Part shown: positions 11,901 to 26,900 of the stretch, piece by piece | How positions within the stretch are numbered: the stretch's first letter is position 1 | Layout of the letters: every line of letters begins with the position of its first letter | From: Lepas anatifera | Taxonomy: Eukaryota; Arthropoda; Thecostraca; Lepadidae | Assembly: GCA_034440635.1 (NCBI GenBank) | Contig: JAOTON010000466.1 | Coordinates: 248,001 to 312,000, forward strand | DNA: 64,000 bases | Direction of reading: 5' to 3' | Made by a program: the position numbers and the translations under genes | The notes under the pieces: model-generated | What the model was told of the DNA's origin: nothing | Databases searched by the model: none | What the model saw: the letters and a program-made list of their open reading frames with translations, nothing else

Positions 11901-14900
11901 CCCCTCAGGTCACATAACGGCGAGGGTCGTCTCCAACATGACAATGTGTGGAAAGCTAAACATGCTTGCTCCTAGAAGCATCATTTGATAGGTTGGCATC
12001 AGTATTCAGTTTTGGAAAAAAACTCCCAAGCTATGCACAGCCAACCCGGGTTCGAACCATCATGCTCTGTAAGAGAACGGAACATCCTACCCACTACTCC
12101 ACGGCTCCGCACGCTGCCGCCACCCCACTAGCCCGGACAGGCGACCCGTTTGGAGGTCACGTGACTCTGCCGCCAGTACCTCCGACTGATCGAGGACACT
12201 CGCGGTGACGGAATCTGGCGTTGAACGCTGGAGTGGGCCAGAAAGTAATTTCAAGAAAAGCACTGGCATCCCAAAATGTTATTGAAATCGATGTTTCGGA
12301 ACAGTTAAGATACAACAATCCGCTGTAACCACTGTGACGTCCCTATCATAGGTAAGATGGTGCTGCGAAGTGTCAAGAGACCGATCATATTGAGGGGCTG
12401 GCTCATCAGTCATTAATTGGTTTGAGTTCTGCATCCCTTGCACCTCATGGGTGAATTCAGGGAAGGCAAGTGAGGGCACTTGCTCCCTTCCCTAGATTGA
12501 GCCTCGACGCCCCTTAAATGGTCGCGGTTTCTCCTAAAATGTCAGTGGCGCCATGATAAACTTTCGTTTGCCACCCGTTTACTCTTTCCGTCAGGATGAA
12601 AATAAGCACCCCACGATAGGTCTTGGTTTATCACCCCTCCCCCTTCTGGCTTGGATGGCGACCCGCTTTCAATCATGCGTCCTCCCATAAGAAATCCTGT
12701 ATTTGCCCATTCTGCACCCCCGACAACCATGTTATCCCCCCCTCCTGCCAACTTTCTGGCAATAATATGACCTCTGCTCCCCCTCCGCCTCCTGGCAGTA
12801 ATACTAACCTAAAACACACGGTACTGCCTCCAATGGTATTTGGGATTCAGCTCTCAATAGTGGGGAGGGGAAACTTGGTGGCCCACCGCAGCGGAACCGA
12901 GAAATTACCATTATGGTGCTTCGCCTCGCACTGGATCACCCCACCCTCCCCGGCTGACCCCAGCCTCATCAGTCCGACCCGCTAACCGCTGGGGAGGTCG
13001 ACCAGCCGAACAGGCCACGCCCTCAGACATGTGGTTCCCAAACTTCATATTTCCGCCCGGTCGGACACCCCTGGAACGGAACGATACTTTCGCAACAGAC
13101 TGTACAATAAAAGTGGATCTATCAAACACGCTGCTTATATCCGACAGCCTCACGCATCAATTCGTTTTCCACAGTGAACAAGGAGACAAACCGGACCGGT
13201 CGAGGTTTAGCGGCGGAGTCGGCCACCCCACCTGTGGCTCCAGTGAACATGACGGGCGTGTTGACAGCCAGCAGCTTGTCCAGCAGGTAGCTGTAGCGCA
13301 CCGTGTCCACCGTCGGCACCACGATGTTGACGAACGACACCTCCGGGTCAAAGTGGAACGGCGGCACTATCCTCTCCCACGGGTCCATCTTCTTGCTGGC
13401 GTAATCCATCCGGAAGCTCCACAGGTCTGAGTGAGTTGGCAGCCTGTGGTCGAGACGAAATCCATACTATTTCAGGCTGAATAAAACAAGAGCGTATTCG
13501 ACCGCGAAAAGAAAATGTAAAGGCGTCGTGATTAGAGAAAACAATATCTGCCTAATTAAAAGATAAAAACATGTGGCCGGTGATATATGTTCAGCCATCT
13601 GTTGTACTGAAAAAGCCCTACCCAGCGCCCATTGTATATTTGACAGCTCGGATGCCCAGCAATTGTCCAACTTCAACACTGGACCAGGCGGGCACCTTCT
13701 GCCGCCGACAGAAGTCGACACACACCATGCTGCATCAGCCATGAGCCGACGCAGACTATCCGCCACAGTTGCCGACTCACTTGACCTCGGTGTTGTCCTC
13801 CAGCTGTTTGCGGACGAAGTTCTCGAACGGCTCCCGGTAGGGCTCGGTGAGGTTGCCGCCGACCGTCCACAGGTAGCTGAAGACAAACGTCTGCGCCAGC
13901 AGCTCGTTGAGGCGCAGCGGCTCGGAGACAGGGTTGAGGCCGCCCGGTCCGAACAGCAGGCTCGACATCAACTTGCACATCATCGCCGCCTTGTTCGCCT
14001 CCGCCTGAGAAGAGAAGGCGGCGGATGGCCGACCGGCGGGAGCGCACTGCAGGTGGCCCCACGCCGGAGCTCGGCCATTTGTTGACTTAACTGAACGCCA
14101 AATCTTTGTAAATAGCAGAGAGTAAATTCATAGGTCCGAGATGATATATTAAAGCAAATCACCACGTTGGCAGATATTTTTTACTCATGACCCTATTGGA
14201 CGATTTATACAGTCACACACTTACTTATAAGATACTATACATCGATTTAAAAGGGTTTATAAATATATCTAAAAGGGAAATTTTAGTGTACACTGTGATT
14301 CACGACGACAAAAGCCAAGAACGAAAAGAGACCAGCCGAAAAAGAACAAGAATGATTCATCATCACCGTCATCGTCACGCCTTGTTTGTTGTTTTCCATG
14401 TTTTTTTCACCGGATCCCTTCATCAAGTCCCACTACCTCACCCCATGGGTTGAGCGCGGCGCCTGTGGCGACCCTCCCCGGGGGTAATCCTTGTCCTTCC
14501 CCATCAACCATCCTATCCTTATCCTTATCCTACAGTGTGTTTTGCTTAAGTTGTCATTTATGTCCCTCATCTTCATTACGACCGGCGTCAGAATAGCCAC
14601 ATGCAAAGTGGAGATGCCGTGTATGTCAAATAAATAAATAAGAAAATTCTGAGGACAGCTTCTTCGTTCTTTTTGAGGAGGGGGCGGGGGGCTTTTTGGG
14701 TTTGGGGGCGCGCCACCCACTGTGATCATATAACGACCACTGCAGTTTTAGCAACATATCCAGACTCCGATGAGAGCGGTCTGACCTCCTTACACTAAAT
14801 GTGCTTAGTTATGTGACCTGTTGATTATTATGACAAGGTGAGTGGCTGTGCCAGTACTTGTAAGTTTTGTCTTCATGAATCAACTTAATGTTTTGTTAGT

Positions 14901-17900
14901 TGGGACCTGCTGACGATGAATAAACACGCATATGCACATGTGTATATATGTTATATACATAACACGGCCATCAATGAACTGCAGCTAAAGTCACACAAAA
15001 CCGTTGGATTTTCAGTTCCTGTTCCAAAGTTAGCGTTTGACGTGCGTGATCTGTAGGCTATTGTACCGTGGCCTGTTTCCAGTCCCAGGGCAGGTTTCCT
15101 GCTTACTTCACGTTATTATGCTCATTATAATATCCATCTGTTTCTTGCCTACCCTGGTCCGATGAAGCCATTGAGCATTCTTACGGAGAAAATCATGGCG
15201 AGTCAAAACTGTAGAAGTCAGAAATGATCCTAACTTGCCAGCGTTTGTTGCAGAGCAGATTTGAGGACGCCAATAAGTCGAATGAATCGTTAATTAGGAT
15301 CACCCTGTTCTGATTGATAACAGAGCACTGAAACGTAAAAGTTAAAACGCAGCACTAATAATACGTCACGTTTTAGGTATGAGATTCTCATGCTTGGTAG
15401 TGGTTCTCTCTTTAGTAGGTTCACTAAACTCTTCCACTTGAGTAATCTTCATTTCGTATAAAAAATATCAAATATTGAACAGTGTTAGTAACAGACAATA
15501 CCTTAGCTCTTCGAAATCATTGACCGCATACAAGGCTGAAGATCTCTTCTCTACCCAGGGCGAAGGGGTCCTGGATGGATTAACGCTGGCACGCAGGGGT
15601 GTAATTTTCCCAAAATCTTTGGGGGTGCTCAGCCCGTGGGGGCGGCATCCCTTAGGGGCGGCGGCGTTGCAGGGACGGCATCCCTTCATTGCACCAAATC
15701 TGTTATTCATCGCTTTCTAGCGCCTTTTATAGCACAGGGCACTTTCTATTTTCAATTTTGGGCAGGTATTATACAGCGTTTGCCAATTTTTGGCGACATC
15801 CCAACAGTGGCGGATCCAAGGGGAGGCAAAAAGGCATTTACCCCCAACGGAAAAGCTCGGGGCAAAACTATGTTTTTGCCCCCCCAAGTGATCGACCTCC
15901 TTTTTCCCCGACTCCTTTTAAGTTTATAAGCAAGATTTTGGTGCTTCAACTCTCAACTCACTCCAAACAGAACCAGTTAAGTTCAGTGTAAATATTAGGC
16001 CTTGGACTTGAAAAAGTATCGCGAGCCCATCTTTTCCATCCCGTGACGTTTTTTTTTTTTGCTTTTCGCCTCAAATACCCTAAATTATAGCGGCAAGTGA
16101 TAATGTAGCTTTCACGGCGTGACTTTTTTGCTTTTCCACTTTTGACTTTGGTTTGGTTTGGTTTACATATACGTCTTAAAAGAATCCAAATGAGTTGTAA
16201 ATTTATTCACGATTGAACTATATCAGTTTTGCGGAGTTAAACTTTACCTTCGGGATGGCAGAGTGGATGGAAATTGAAATGAAAGCAAAGGACTTAATCA
16301 CTACGTGAAAAGAAAGCAAAACACCGACAGCGCTCCAAGCAATGCGTGTATTATTTTGTAAATATTAACAAATATGCTAACTCCGCAGTACCCGTGCATG
16401 CCCTTTATTTTTTCCCTAGCGCCCTTTATTGTTTACCCTAACACACTGAGGCCGTAAGAATCAGTGCTGCATAACTGCCGAGGGCGGCAGTAATGGACCA
16501 AGAACGGCACAAATTAGAATGAAAGTGATAATCTGGGGGGCGACAGCGATTGGCCGGGTGAGCAAGAAACAGGGCAAAGTCATAAGTCGAGGGCGGCAGT
16601 GATCAGACAGGGGCATTAGCTATGAACTAGGAGCAGCGCGAATCAGAGGGGAAGTGATAAGGCGAGGGCAGCAGTGAGATACATAGATATATAGATAGAT
16701 ATTGAGTTCTCCATAATGCATGACTTTTCAGCCCTCAATCACAAGCACACATAGGAGTAAGCACCTTCGCAAACCAGGCAATACTTTACACAGCATGACC
16801 GTTGTAGATAAAAACAAGTCAGCTCATTTCTAGCCTATCCTCTTTCCCAAATGCCTGTTATACATATCCTACCGTTCCATGTTTCTATTCCCCCCCTGAA
16901 ACGAAAAGTTTGTTTGGCTTTTTCCGTTCTCATCCTTGGGAGTTCTAGCATATCGAGGTCGGTCCCGCGTGTGCTCCAGCTAGAGATTTTGGAGCGACGC
17001 GAAACTGACCGCGACAGTGCACTTCCAGAGTCGTCGGAGAGCACTCTTTTTATCATTGTATGTCACGTTTCTTCAGCAGATCAGGAAACGTCGGCTAACC
17101 CAGGGATTGGAGGACTGAAGTCACGTGCTCACGTTTGCTCAGTCCCTTTGCGATGCGTGCGCCAAAATTCAAAATTTTCTGGACGCGATGTTTTTGAGTG
17201 ACATTGCAGCCTCCCCATACAGTCATACAACACTATATATGTGGGAACACGAGGCTTGAACTAGTGCTTTTCTGGTTTCTGGTGTGATTTTGCAGCTCAG
17301 CGAGATGAGGGTGCCGTAACAGCGACGAGTTACTTGTGAGACTTGTTTTGCCCAGGCCAGGGCTGAGTCGTCGAAGACACCAAGGACCATAGCATATGAT
17401 GTTGTTTTGACAAGGCTGTTACCGAACTGAATAGTGAGTTTCGGGTCACACCGGTTCCAACTTGACTTTAAAACGAGAAGCTCAGTTTGCTTTGGTTTAC
17501 TTTAAGCTGATTTTGAGTGAACCAGTCGTGAGCTAGCCTTCGGGTACTTTCCACTCGCAGTTTTAGGTGACAGATATTTGCCCGAGTGTCTGAGTCTAGG
17601 AACTGTGCATCATCCACGTACATGGTGAGCTTGCCCGAAGACAAATGAGATGTCAGGTCATTTGTAAAGATAAAAACAACTTTGGTCCCAGGAGTGAGCC
17701 CTAGACCACGCCGTGCGTCAATGGCGGTGACCCAGCTCTGCCTCCATGGATCTTTGGAGTCCTATTTGACAGCCAGCACTTCAACCAGTACTGGTCTATA
17801 CCATACCACCCTAGCTTCTGGAGTAAGCGCGAGTGTTCCATGCTATCAAACGCGCGTAATATGCCAGCCGTTAAGAAGGTAGTGACGTGTCCCTGGTCCA

Positions 17901-20900
17901 TGCTGTCAGAGATGAAATTAACAGTTTCTAGCATTGCTGTTTCAGTTGAATGTCCCGATCTGAAACCGTGCTGGTTTTCGCACAGTATGTGGCTTTTCTC
18001 GAGATAGGACGGTGGTTGGAGACATAACACCCTCTTGCACAGTTTGCTACGGATGAAAATTGGCCTGGCGTTCCCGAGATCACTGCGGTTTCCTTTACAG
18101 AGTGGGATCAGTGAGGCCTCCTTCCACTGTGGATGTACCCCTCCAGTACGCAGTGAACAGCTGATGAAGTTATGAAGATGCGGACCAGTAACTGCGAAAG
18201 TTGATCTTAGCATCTGGATTGTAATGCCATCATTTCCACATGCACGTGAGCTGCACATGCGTTTCAGTGCATTCAATAATTCGGGAACGGCGACAAGCTG
18301 CACTCCGAAGGCGTCAGAGCAAACTCTCGGAGGTCGTCTCTTAGCTTTACCACTTGAGGCACAACGGAAAGTGATACTGCGACATCCCGGCCAGTTTCGA
18401 CAAAATGATGGTTGAGTTTGTTTGTCCAATGACGATCACTGAGATTGAGTGGCTCAGTCTTTGGCTCTGGTTTCTTCCTTGGCTCTGGAAGATGCCAGGA
18501 AGCATCTTCTTATATCGCTCCATGTTTTGGAGGAGTCGTTTCGGAAGTTGGTGAAATGCTCGGAGCTGGCCTGGAGCAGAGCTTTTTTGACGGCATTTCT
18601 GCACTCACGATAGGCTTTCAGTTTCTCTACGTCTCAACGGTCTCGGTCTCTCGCCTCTCTGGCTTGGTCCAGCCGCGTCATGCACTCCATCAGCTGTTCG
18701 TTGTTGTTAAGCCAGGGAGCAGGTGTCTTAACCGCATGGTTTTAAGAGGTATGTGCTTGTCAATTTGGGGCTGCCATAGTTCGTACCAGGCGTTCCATTT
18801 CTCAGTGACAGTTTCATCCTGGTATACTTGGCTCCAGTCTGCCTCAAGAAGGTCCAGACAGAGGTGAGGACTCGTGGCTGGTAGTTATGGACTAAGTGCG
18901 GTACGAATCAGGGCGGAAGTGATAAGTTGGGGAAGAGGTGGTATTGGTTAGCCGAGGGCGGCACGAATCAAGGCAAAGTGGATAAGCCGAAGACGGGAAT
19001 GGTGAGTCGTAGGTAGTAGTTATAAGCTACGGGGGAGGGGGACACGAATCAGGGCGGAACAGATAAGCTGGGGCAGGTACAGCGGATTCCGAGTGGCAGG
19101 GTGTGCAGTTGCACACCCTGAAAAAATGAGTGTGTGCAAAAGTATCTCTTTGCACACCCGGTTTTGACTTGGTCCGGAGAAGCGCCCCCGGATTTGGGCG
19201 GCGTCCCTGGCCTGCCACGAAAAAATCTGGCCTAAACACCGCCTACCTGAAGAGGTAGGACCCTCTTTGCGAAATAAAAACAGTTCATCTTGGGAAAATG
19301 ATGTCGGTGCCCCCCCCTGAGTGGGCGCCCTAGAGAGCCAAAGGCGCCCCCCCTGGGTAGGAAGGCGCCCCCTCCCGAAAATCTTGCACACCCACCCTAA
19401 AATGGAATCCACCATCTCTGAGCTGGGGGCGGCAGTCATGAGCCCAGGGCGGCACGAATTAGAGCGGAAGTGATAAGTCAGAGGCGGCATTCATTGGCCG
19501 AGGCAGTGGTGATGTGCTGGGGGTGGCATTAAGCAGGGCGGCAGTGATAAGGCGGGGATAGCACTGGTGAGCCACTGACAGCAGTGATGAGCCGGGTGCT
19601 GTTTGAAACAGGGCGGCAGTGATAAGTCAGGGCTGGCATGAATCAGGGTGGCAGTGATAGGCAGGAGACGGCAGTGATGAACCATGGCGGCATATATCAG
19701 GGCGGTAGTGATGAACCGGGGGCGGCATGAATCACAGTGGTAAGACGGAGGCGGAATGAATCAGGGCAGCAATGCTGAGCCAGTGTGCGACACATGAATT
19801 GGGGGTGCTCAAATCATGATGGGGGTGCTCGCACACCCGAAAGAGATAATAATTTCAGCCCTGGCTGCAGGGACGGCGGATTCCAGGGTGCAAGTGGTGC
19901 AGTTGCACCACTCGATTTTTTTCAAGTGGTGCAAAAGTATCTTTTTGCACCACTTGTTTTGGCTTTGTCCAGGAGGCGCCCCCCCCAGGCCTCAGCCGGC
20001 GCCCCCGGCCGGTCAGAGAAAATCAAGCCTAATTACCGCCTACCTGAAGAGGTAGGATCCTCTGTGAAAAAGACATTTTCATAAATGAATGACGCACCTT
20101 AACATCAAAACTGTGCCCTGGAAAGCAAAAGGCGCCCCCCCTTGAGTAAAGGCGCCCCTCTGGATAGCATAGGCGCCCTTGAAAAGCGTAGGCGCCTCCT
20201 GGACAGCTGAGGCGCCTCCGAAGAAGAGAAACGGCGCCCCTAGATATCACATGCGCCCCCTGGTTAGCACAGGCACCCCTTGACAGCAAAAGGCGCCCCC
20301 CCCGCAGAGAAAAGGCGCCCCCTGGACAACATAAGCGCCCTTTGATAAGAAAGGCGCCCCCTGGAGAGATAAGAGAGAAACCCCCCCCCTCCCGAGAACA
20401 ACGGCGGCAGGGACGGCGGATTCCGCAGGACAGGGTGTGCAGTTGCACACCTTGAAAAAATGATGGTGTACAATAGTATATTTTTGCACACCTGGTTTTG
20501 ACCTCGTACGGGGAGGCCCTCACGGATTTGGGTGGCACCCCCGGATTTTGCCGGCGCCCCCGGCCGGTCAAGAGAAAATCAGACACATCGCCTGTCTGAA
20601 GGGGTAGCCCTGGAAAGCAACTACGCCCTGGAAAGCAAAAGGCGCCCCCCTTGAGTAAAGGCGCCCCTCTGGATAGCATAGGCGCCCTTGAAAAGCGTAT
20701 GTGTAAAATAAAATACACTTTCAAATATGAATGGCGCCCCCTGACATCAAAGCTGCACCCTGGACAGCAAAAAGTGCCCACCCCTTGAGTAAAAGCGCCC
20801 CTCTGGATAGCAAAGGCGACCTCTAGACAGCAGAGGCGCCCCTGGACAGAAAAAGGCACCCCCAATTGAGGAGTAACGACGCCCCTGAATAGCATAGGCG

Positions 20901-23900
20901 CCCTCTGGTTAGCACAGGCACTCCTGTACACTAAGAGGCGCCCCCTCCCCCATAGAGCAAAGGCACCCCTCTGGATATCATAAGCTCCCTTTAATAGCAA
21001 TCGCTCTCCCTGGACAGCAGGGGCGCCCTCTGGATAGGATAGGCGCCCCCAAAACAGCAAATACGCCCTTTGATACCAAAAGCGCCCCATGGACAGAACA
21101 CACTCTCTGGATAGCATAGGCACCCCTGGACGGCAGAGACGCCCCTAAAGAAGAGCAACGGCACCCCGGGATAGCATATGCGCCCCTGGTTAGCACAGGC
21201 ACCCCTGGACAGCAAAAGGCGGCCCCGCCCCTGAGTAAAGGATCCGGGTCTCTGGATAGCATAGGTGCCCCTGGATAGCGCAGGCGCCTCCTGGACAGCA
21301 GAGACACCTCCGAAGAAGATCAACGGCGCCCCTTGATATCATATGCACCCCCTGGTTAGCACAGGCATCCCTGGATAGCAAAAGGCGCCCCCCCCGAGAG
21401 CAAAGGCGCCCCCTCTGGAAAGAATAAGCACCCATAGATAGGAAAGGCGCCCCCTGGAAAGGACAGCAGAAAATTTTTTTAGGAAAACTCAGTGGAGGGG
21501 GGCGGTGGAGATTTTCTTGTGCTGGCCATTATAATGTCTTCGAGGGATCAAACCCCCATTTGGAGGGGGGGCGTTAATAAAATTTAGACGTGCTAGTGTT
21601 AAAAAATGTCTCCTAATTTGTGTTATTCCATATTCTAAAGATTAGAGATGCTGCCCAGGACTGCGGGTTTTTTCAACGGAAAAAGGCCAAACCGGGTTTG
21701 CGAAAAGGCCAAAAGGTCCAAATTGTATTTGCACTAAAAAATCTTGTTTTTTATAAATTTCGTCCAAGTTCTTCCCAGTACGGCTGTTGGAGTCTGAGTC
21801 TCATTAAAGTCCTCAAGGGACTTGTCACGGAGACCCCGACCCCACCACCCGAACGAGTAACGCCCACAATGAAGGGTTGATTTAGAAGCCAAAGTTTAAC
21901 CTCCTACAAAGCACAGGGATGGCCGCCTCGCTCAGGTCACCCTCTCATCAGTCAGTTGCCAGCCGACCTACGTCGAGCAAACGATTGAGCGCCGGAGCGT
22001 CTCAGGGGAACCGATCTCAAGCCTGGACATGCACTGCCCCTGCATGCTTCTCAGCAGCGGGCCGGAGCCCGACGCTCTACCAACCGAGCAACCGGGGCGG
22101 CCAAATGGCCAAATAAATACCACAAAAGCCATATTTGAGGCTAAAAACGAACCCTACCGGGTGTCATAAACCCACAGAAAAAGGACGGAGCACTCTTGTA
22201 TCACTGCAGTGAACAGTGCACTGTATAAAACTAAATGTTGATAATTTGATATTGACTTGACGATATATTTTTAGCACACTGCCCATCTCATAAGAAGGCA
22301 GGAGTCCCCTTCCAATCCCGTGTGGCGACCCAATTATTTTATCCACATAACTAAACAATTTGTTAGCAGCATCAATTATCTTGGCCGCACCACTCCCCGC
22401 TAACATTTGATATCTTCCTGCTTTTTCTGTGAATTGTTTGCTCTTGAACAGTGACGGATCCATAGGCAGATCCAGGATTGCCAATCGGAGGGGAGCACCT
22501 TCCCGGGGGGCGCCACTTTTGACCGGAAAAACCTACCAGGTGGGCGTAAAATCCTATCGGTGAGCACCGATTTTCGCATCCTGGGGGAGAGTGGGAAGCG
22601 CCACTTCAGGCGAGTGCCATCGACCTTTCAGGGGGGCGCCGTGACCATTTCAGGGGGCGCCGAGGATCGATCGGAGGGCTGCATCTGCCCCTCCCCTTTG
22701 CCCCCTGGATCCGCGTATGGGCGGATCTAGAATTTTAGTAAGGTGGGGGGGGAACGAGGAGCCTCAAAGTGGGCACTTTACCATCAAATTTTCACCCAAA
22801 GGGCGCCTATGGTATTCGGTTTTCGGTTGCCGTCATTTTGGTGGATCGTATTTTTACAACGTCCTATCCCACCCTCTCCCAGCCATAACAGTTTGTACCA
22901 GCCAAGCAAGATGCCTATTTGGCGTGATATTTGAAACAATGAATTGCTAAACAGTTCAGTCCACACTTTTTTCGGCACCTCTTGAAAAATCTGTAAATGC
23001 CACTAGGTCATGGAGAAATTCAAGACACTTGGGAAGATGCAACAGCTGAACATAAAGGTATATATCTGAGGATTTTTCTGTTAGTGAAGAGGGGTTAAGT
23101 TTATTTTAATATCAAATATGATAAGCATCATTTTGCCTTTCCACGTGGCCAAGATTCGTAAGATAATGGTGAGAGGACATTGAAAATAATCGCAGCGAGT
23201 GTGAACCTGGCCTGTGCGCTGTCCAAGAAAATTACCTCAGCGGAAAAGCTTTAAGTTGTAGGAAACACAAACCGGACTTTAACCCACATTATTAATTGCT
23301 CCTAAAAAATAATGTTTGAACCAGATGGCAGACTCAAGGAGATATAAGGGAAGTTGAAACGTTAAGATAAACACAGAATGAAGTATGTGGGCATTTTCCA
23401 TCGACCTTTATCTATATTCTTCAATTCATCAGCATGGGAGAATTGATCTTGTGCGTGAAATTTCGGAGGTGTTAAGAGAATTTCGGTAGCCAAGTGATTG
23501 AATGCTGAAATAGATCATGCCATAGGCATGTGTGATTTGTGACATAAATGGGCCCTACTAGAATAAAAAGAAAACAGTTTCAACGTGTCCAAGTACTCTC
23601 TTGATAAATTGATAACTTTTTTCGTTTATTGGCTGTAATTTGCGCGTTTAATGATCATGTGCAGTGTTCAGATCGAAGTGAAAAGACCATTCAGATTGAT
23701 AAAACGAGTATATTTTATCACTGACCATCCACTTATACCATCAACCATCGCCTTCAGGTCAAGTTCAGGACTCATTTAAGAGAAGAGGTGAGCGTGCACT
23801 GTGCATGCCCAAATCGAGACACAGCCGCCCTCCCGATGGACAGACCGCGCAGAAATACGTCCTCGTCGCGTTTGATTTCGCGCACGCGTACGACGTAGTG

Positions 23901-26900
23901 GACCACCACCTGCTACGCGTTCGCCTGCTGTAGATGGGGCTGTCAAATTGCACGGTGGCCTGGATTTGGCAGTGACTCCGGGACCGAAGAGTCCAGGTGG
24001 AACTAAATGGCGTGCTTTCCAGTGAGCGCATTTTCCGAACTGGCCTGCCGTAAGGAAGTGTCTTATCGCCAGTTTTATTTTGTATGGGCGGCTCGGCTGG
24101 TAGACGCACTCTGCGCGGTTCCCGGATGCTCCCCTACATGTACGCCGATGATACGGCGGCTCTCTGCACGGGCAACAACATCCAAGTCGCCAAGGACCGG
24201 GCGCAATAAAGCTGCTGCTGGCACCCTCATGAAGTGGACCCGACAGCACAAAATGGTGGTATCAGGAGCCAAGATCCAAGTACTGGTGATGTCCCAGTTG
24301 GCTAGAGACGCCGATCCCTTCAATTTTAAGGTCGACGGGAAGTCTGTCACTGCTGGAGACACCCTACAGCTACTTGGCGTCACCATCGATCGGCTCCTCC
24401 ATTTCGGTCCACACTGTAAGAGACTGTGGGAGAAGGTCCACCCCCGCATCTCCCACCTACGTCAACTGTCCGGCTGCAACTGGGGGCTGCACGAACAGCA
24501 CCTCCGAACCGTCGCTACTGGCTACGTGAGAGGAGCGATGGAGTAAGCGGCCGCAGCGTGGCTCCACGCCACACCGCCATTTCATGTCGAGCTGCTGGAA
24601 CGCAAAATGAGAGCGTCGGCGCGTATCATCACAGGCTGCACCCACTCCACTCCCAGCCGAGTTAAGACTCCCCGCGTAGCGGCCAGAAGGAGGGTACTCG
24701 CGACCCGACTGCTGGTGAAATTCCATACCCTGCCGCCTGAAGACCCTCTGTGAAGACGTGCGGAGGCGACAGCGCCCTCTCGACTCTCCTCGGTGACCGG
24801 GTGGCGGCAGGTGGGCAAAGACATGTGGGATCAAGCAGGCATCTCCCTCCCCATCGGGTCTTTCCTTCCTCGACGTCTTCCACTGTGGGTATCAGGAGAG
24901 TGAGTCACATTTCAACTAGACGTGGGCCCACTGACATCAGGAGCGCCACCTGTCCGGAAGAAGCGAGTAGCTCTCCCCCACCTCGCTTCCCTGACTCAAT
25001 GTGCCACATGGGTGTGGACCGACGGGTCAGTGCACGGAGGGGTCACGAGCGGGGGAGCTGGGTCTTCATCGAGTCACCAGACAGAGCCCAGCATGAGCTC
25101 AGGCGACCAGCAGGCTCGCTCTGCTCGAGTTTTCAGGCTGAGATGGTAGCCATCCAAACTGCCTGTGTCTTCCTACTGGACTAATCAGTGCACACAGAAG
25201 ATCCAGTCATCTTCAGCATGGCCTGCCAAGGTGACGACGCATTATAGAAATAAAATGGCTTCAATGTCTGCAGATAAGACAGCGAATCGGTAAAAATCGC
25301 AAACTTCCTCACCATCAGCTTAGACACCTGGTCCAAACAGTAAAAAAAAATGGAGTACAGCTCTGAAGTAAAAATGGATCCTTCGTAAGGCAGACTAGAA
25401 AACTTCTCAACATCGTCACCAACAAATGCACGCCCTGTGCCATTGTCACTTTCTTTTGCAACCGTCTATATAGAAACAGACATGGTTTTCGAACGGCTCC
25501 GCAAGCAAGTTCATAAAATACTGGCGCGTCGGTTCAGGAGGCAAATTTTTACTTTGTTGGCGTAGGTTGTGTTCGTGTTAACTGTCGAGATGAGCTATCG
25601 TTCAATAACAGCTGCTTCATGTGGTTCGACGAGATTGCTGTCGATACCAGCCTGTGCCAGCCAGGCACAGACTCTCACTCCCTGGTGACGGGTTGCAAAA
25701 CGCGAGCCACTGTCTATCTGACTGAGGTAGGCGTCGCCAAAAAAATGTTTGGTATGTGGGGCGTGTTGGTGACTTATTTTAAAGGAAACGTGGCACCTTG
25801 GTAAAATCCTGGAATTTTGTGTAATTAGGCGTACTTTTAGCCGAAAATAATGAAACCACTCATGATTTCTCTGAAAAATGTACAACAAGCTCAATGCTTT
25901 TATTTTTAAAATACTCCTCTAGAAAAATGAATAAATATCTGCCTCTGGATGATGTCATGATCTGGCAACCACTACCATACTCGAAACACTTCAAGGGCTT
26001 CGATTGGCTGATGCTTATCGTGATGTCAGCATATGTCGTCACACCAGCAGCTCACAACAATGGCCGCCTGGCGAGAGGTACATGAGAGGTACATTTCGGG
26101 TAGGTTTTAGTTTTTTTCTACGGAAAAATCGAGTTCCAAGACAAATGATATATAGAGCACCTGGTTTTCCGATTTGCTTTACAACTTGGCTATCTTAGTT
26201 AAAATCACGTTCTAAAGGTGCCACATTCCTTTTAATGGCTTAATGCAAAGCGAGTATCTTACTGCGCATTTGTAGCGGTATTTCACTAATTTCCACTAGC
26301 ATGCTTATTATGGGTGAAGCTTGGAACGCTCCTGTTACTATTCTGATAGCGAGATGACGGACATATCGATAATCTTTTTCGCGGACTAAGGAGTGGCCTC
26401 ATACGCAAGCCCGGTCTGCGACCTGGGATAACCCCCCACCGGCGCAGGAAAGCCGCATGACAATGTGCTGAAATCAACCATATTTCATTCTCAATGTATC
26501 TCTTCATAAGCCTGTAGGTCAGTGCCATCATTCTTTTCTTTGAAATAAATAGTAAATATCCCGCAGTCAACCCCGGATTCGACCCGCGCACCCCTCATCA
26601 CGAGACAGGACCTCTAACCACTAGACCACTGCGCCACACTGTACCGACTCCCACTAACCCTACACCTGTGACCCGTCAGGAGGTCACTGGCCGGTATCAC
26701 GCAATCAAAACGATGCCGTGATCGTGGCGCCGGGTGTTGTGTTCGTACAGAAAAGGCATGGTATAAAGCTGCTTCTAGAAGACGAACCAAACATTAGATT
26801 CGCCTAGAATCACTTGTATCGGCGACTCAGGACCCTAAGCTAGCTTTATGCCAAATTGCATCCACTTCCATTCATTTTGAGGACTTAAAACCATGGTGAG

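Noticed and set aside
12040..12115. Functional tRNA gene
   Set aside because: A- and B-box-like sequences are present, but a full cloverleaf with paired acceptor stem could not be confirmed; a SINE head is more likely.
13029..13430. Open frame of 133 codons on the plus strand
   Set aside because: Antisense shadow of dynein exon E11.
13573..14085. Open frame of 170 codons on the plus strand
   Set aside because: Antisense shadow of dynein exon E10, whose spliced minus-strand product has clear family motifs.
20029..21123. Long minus-strand open frame of 364 codons
   Set aside because: It runs through the GCGCCCC minisatellite; the repeating amino-acid pattern only reflects the stop-free unit. 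No domain and no start context.
24007..24546. Intact gene of 179 codons
   Set aside because: It is one frame of the dead RNase H-bearing LINE; the YADD box lies in a neighbouring frame.
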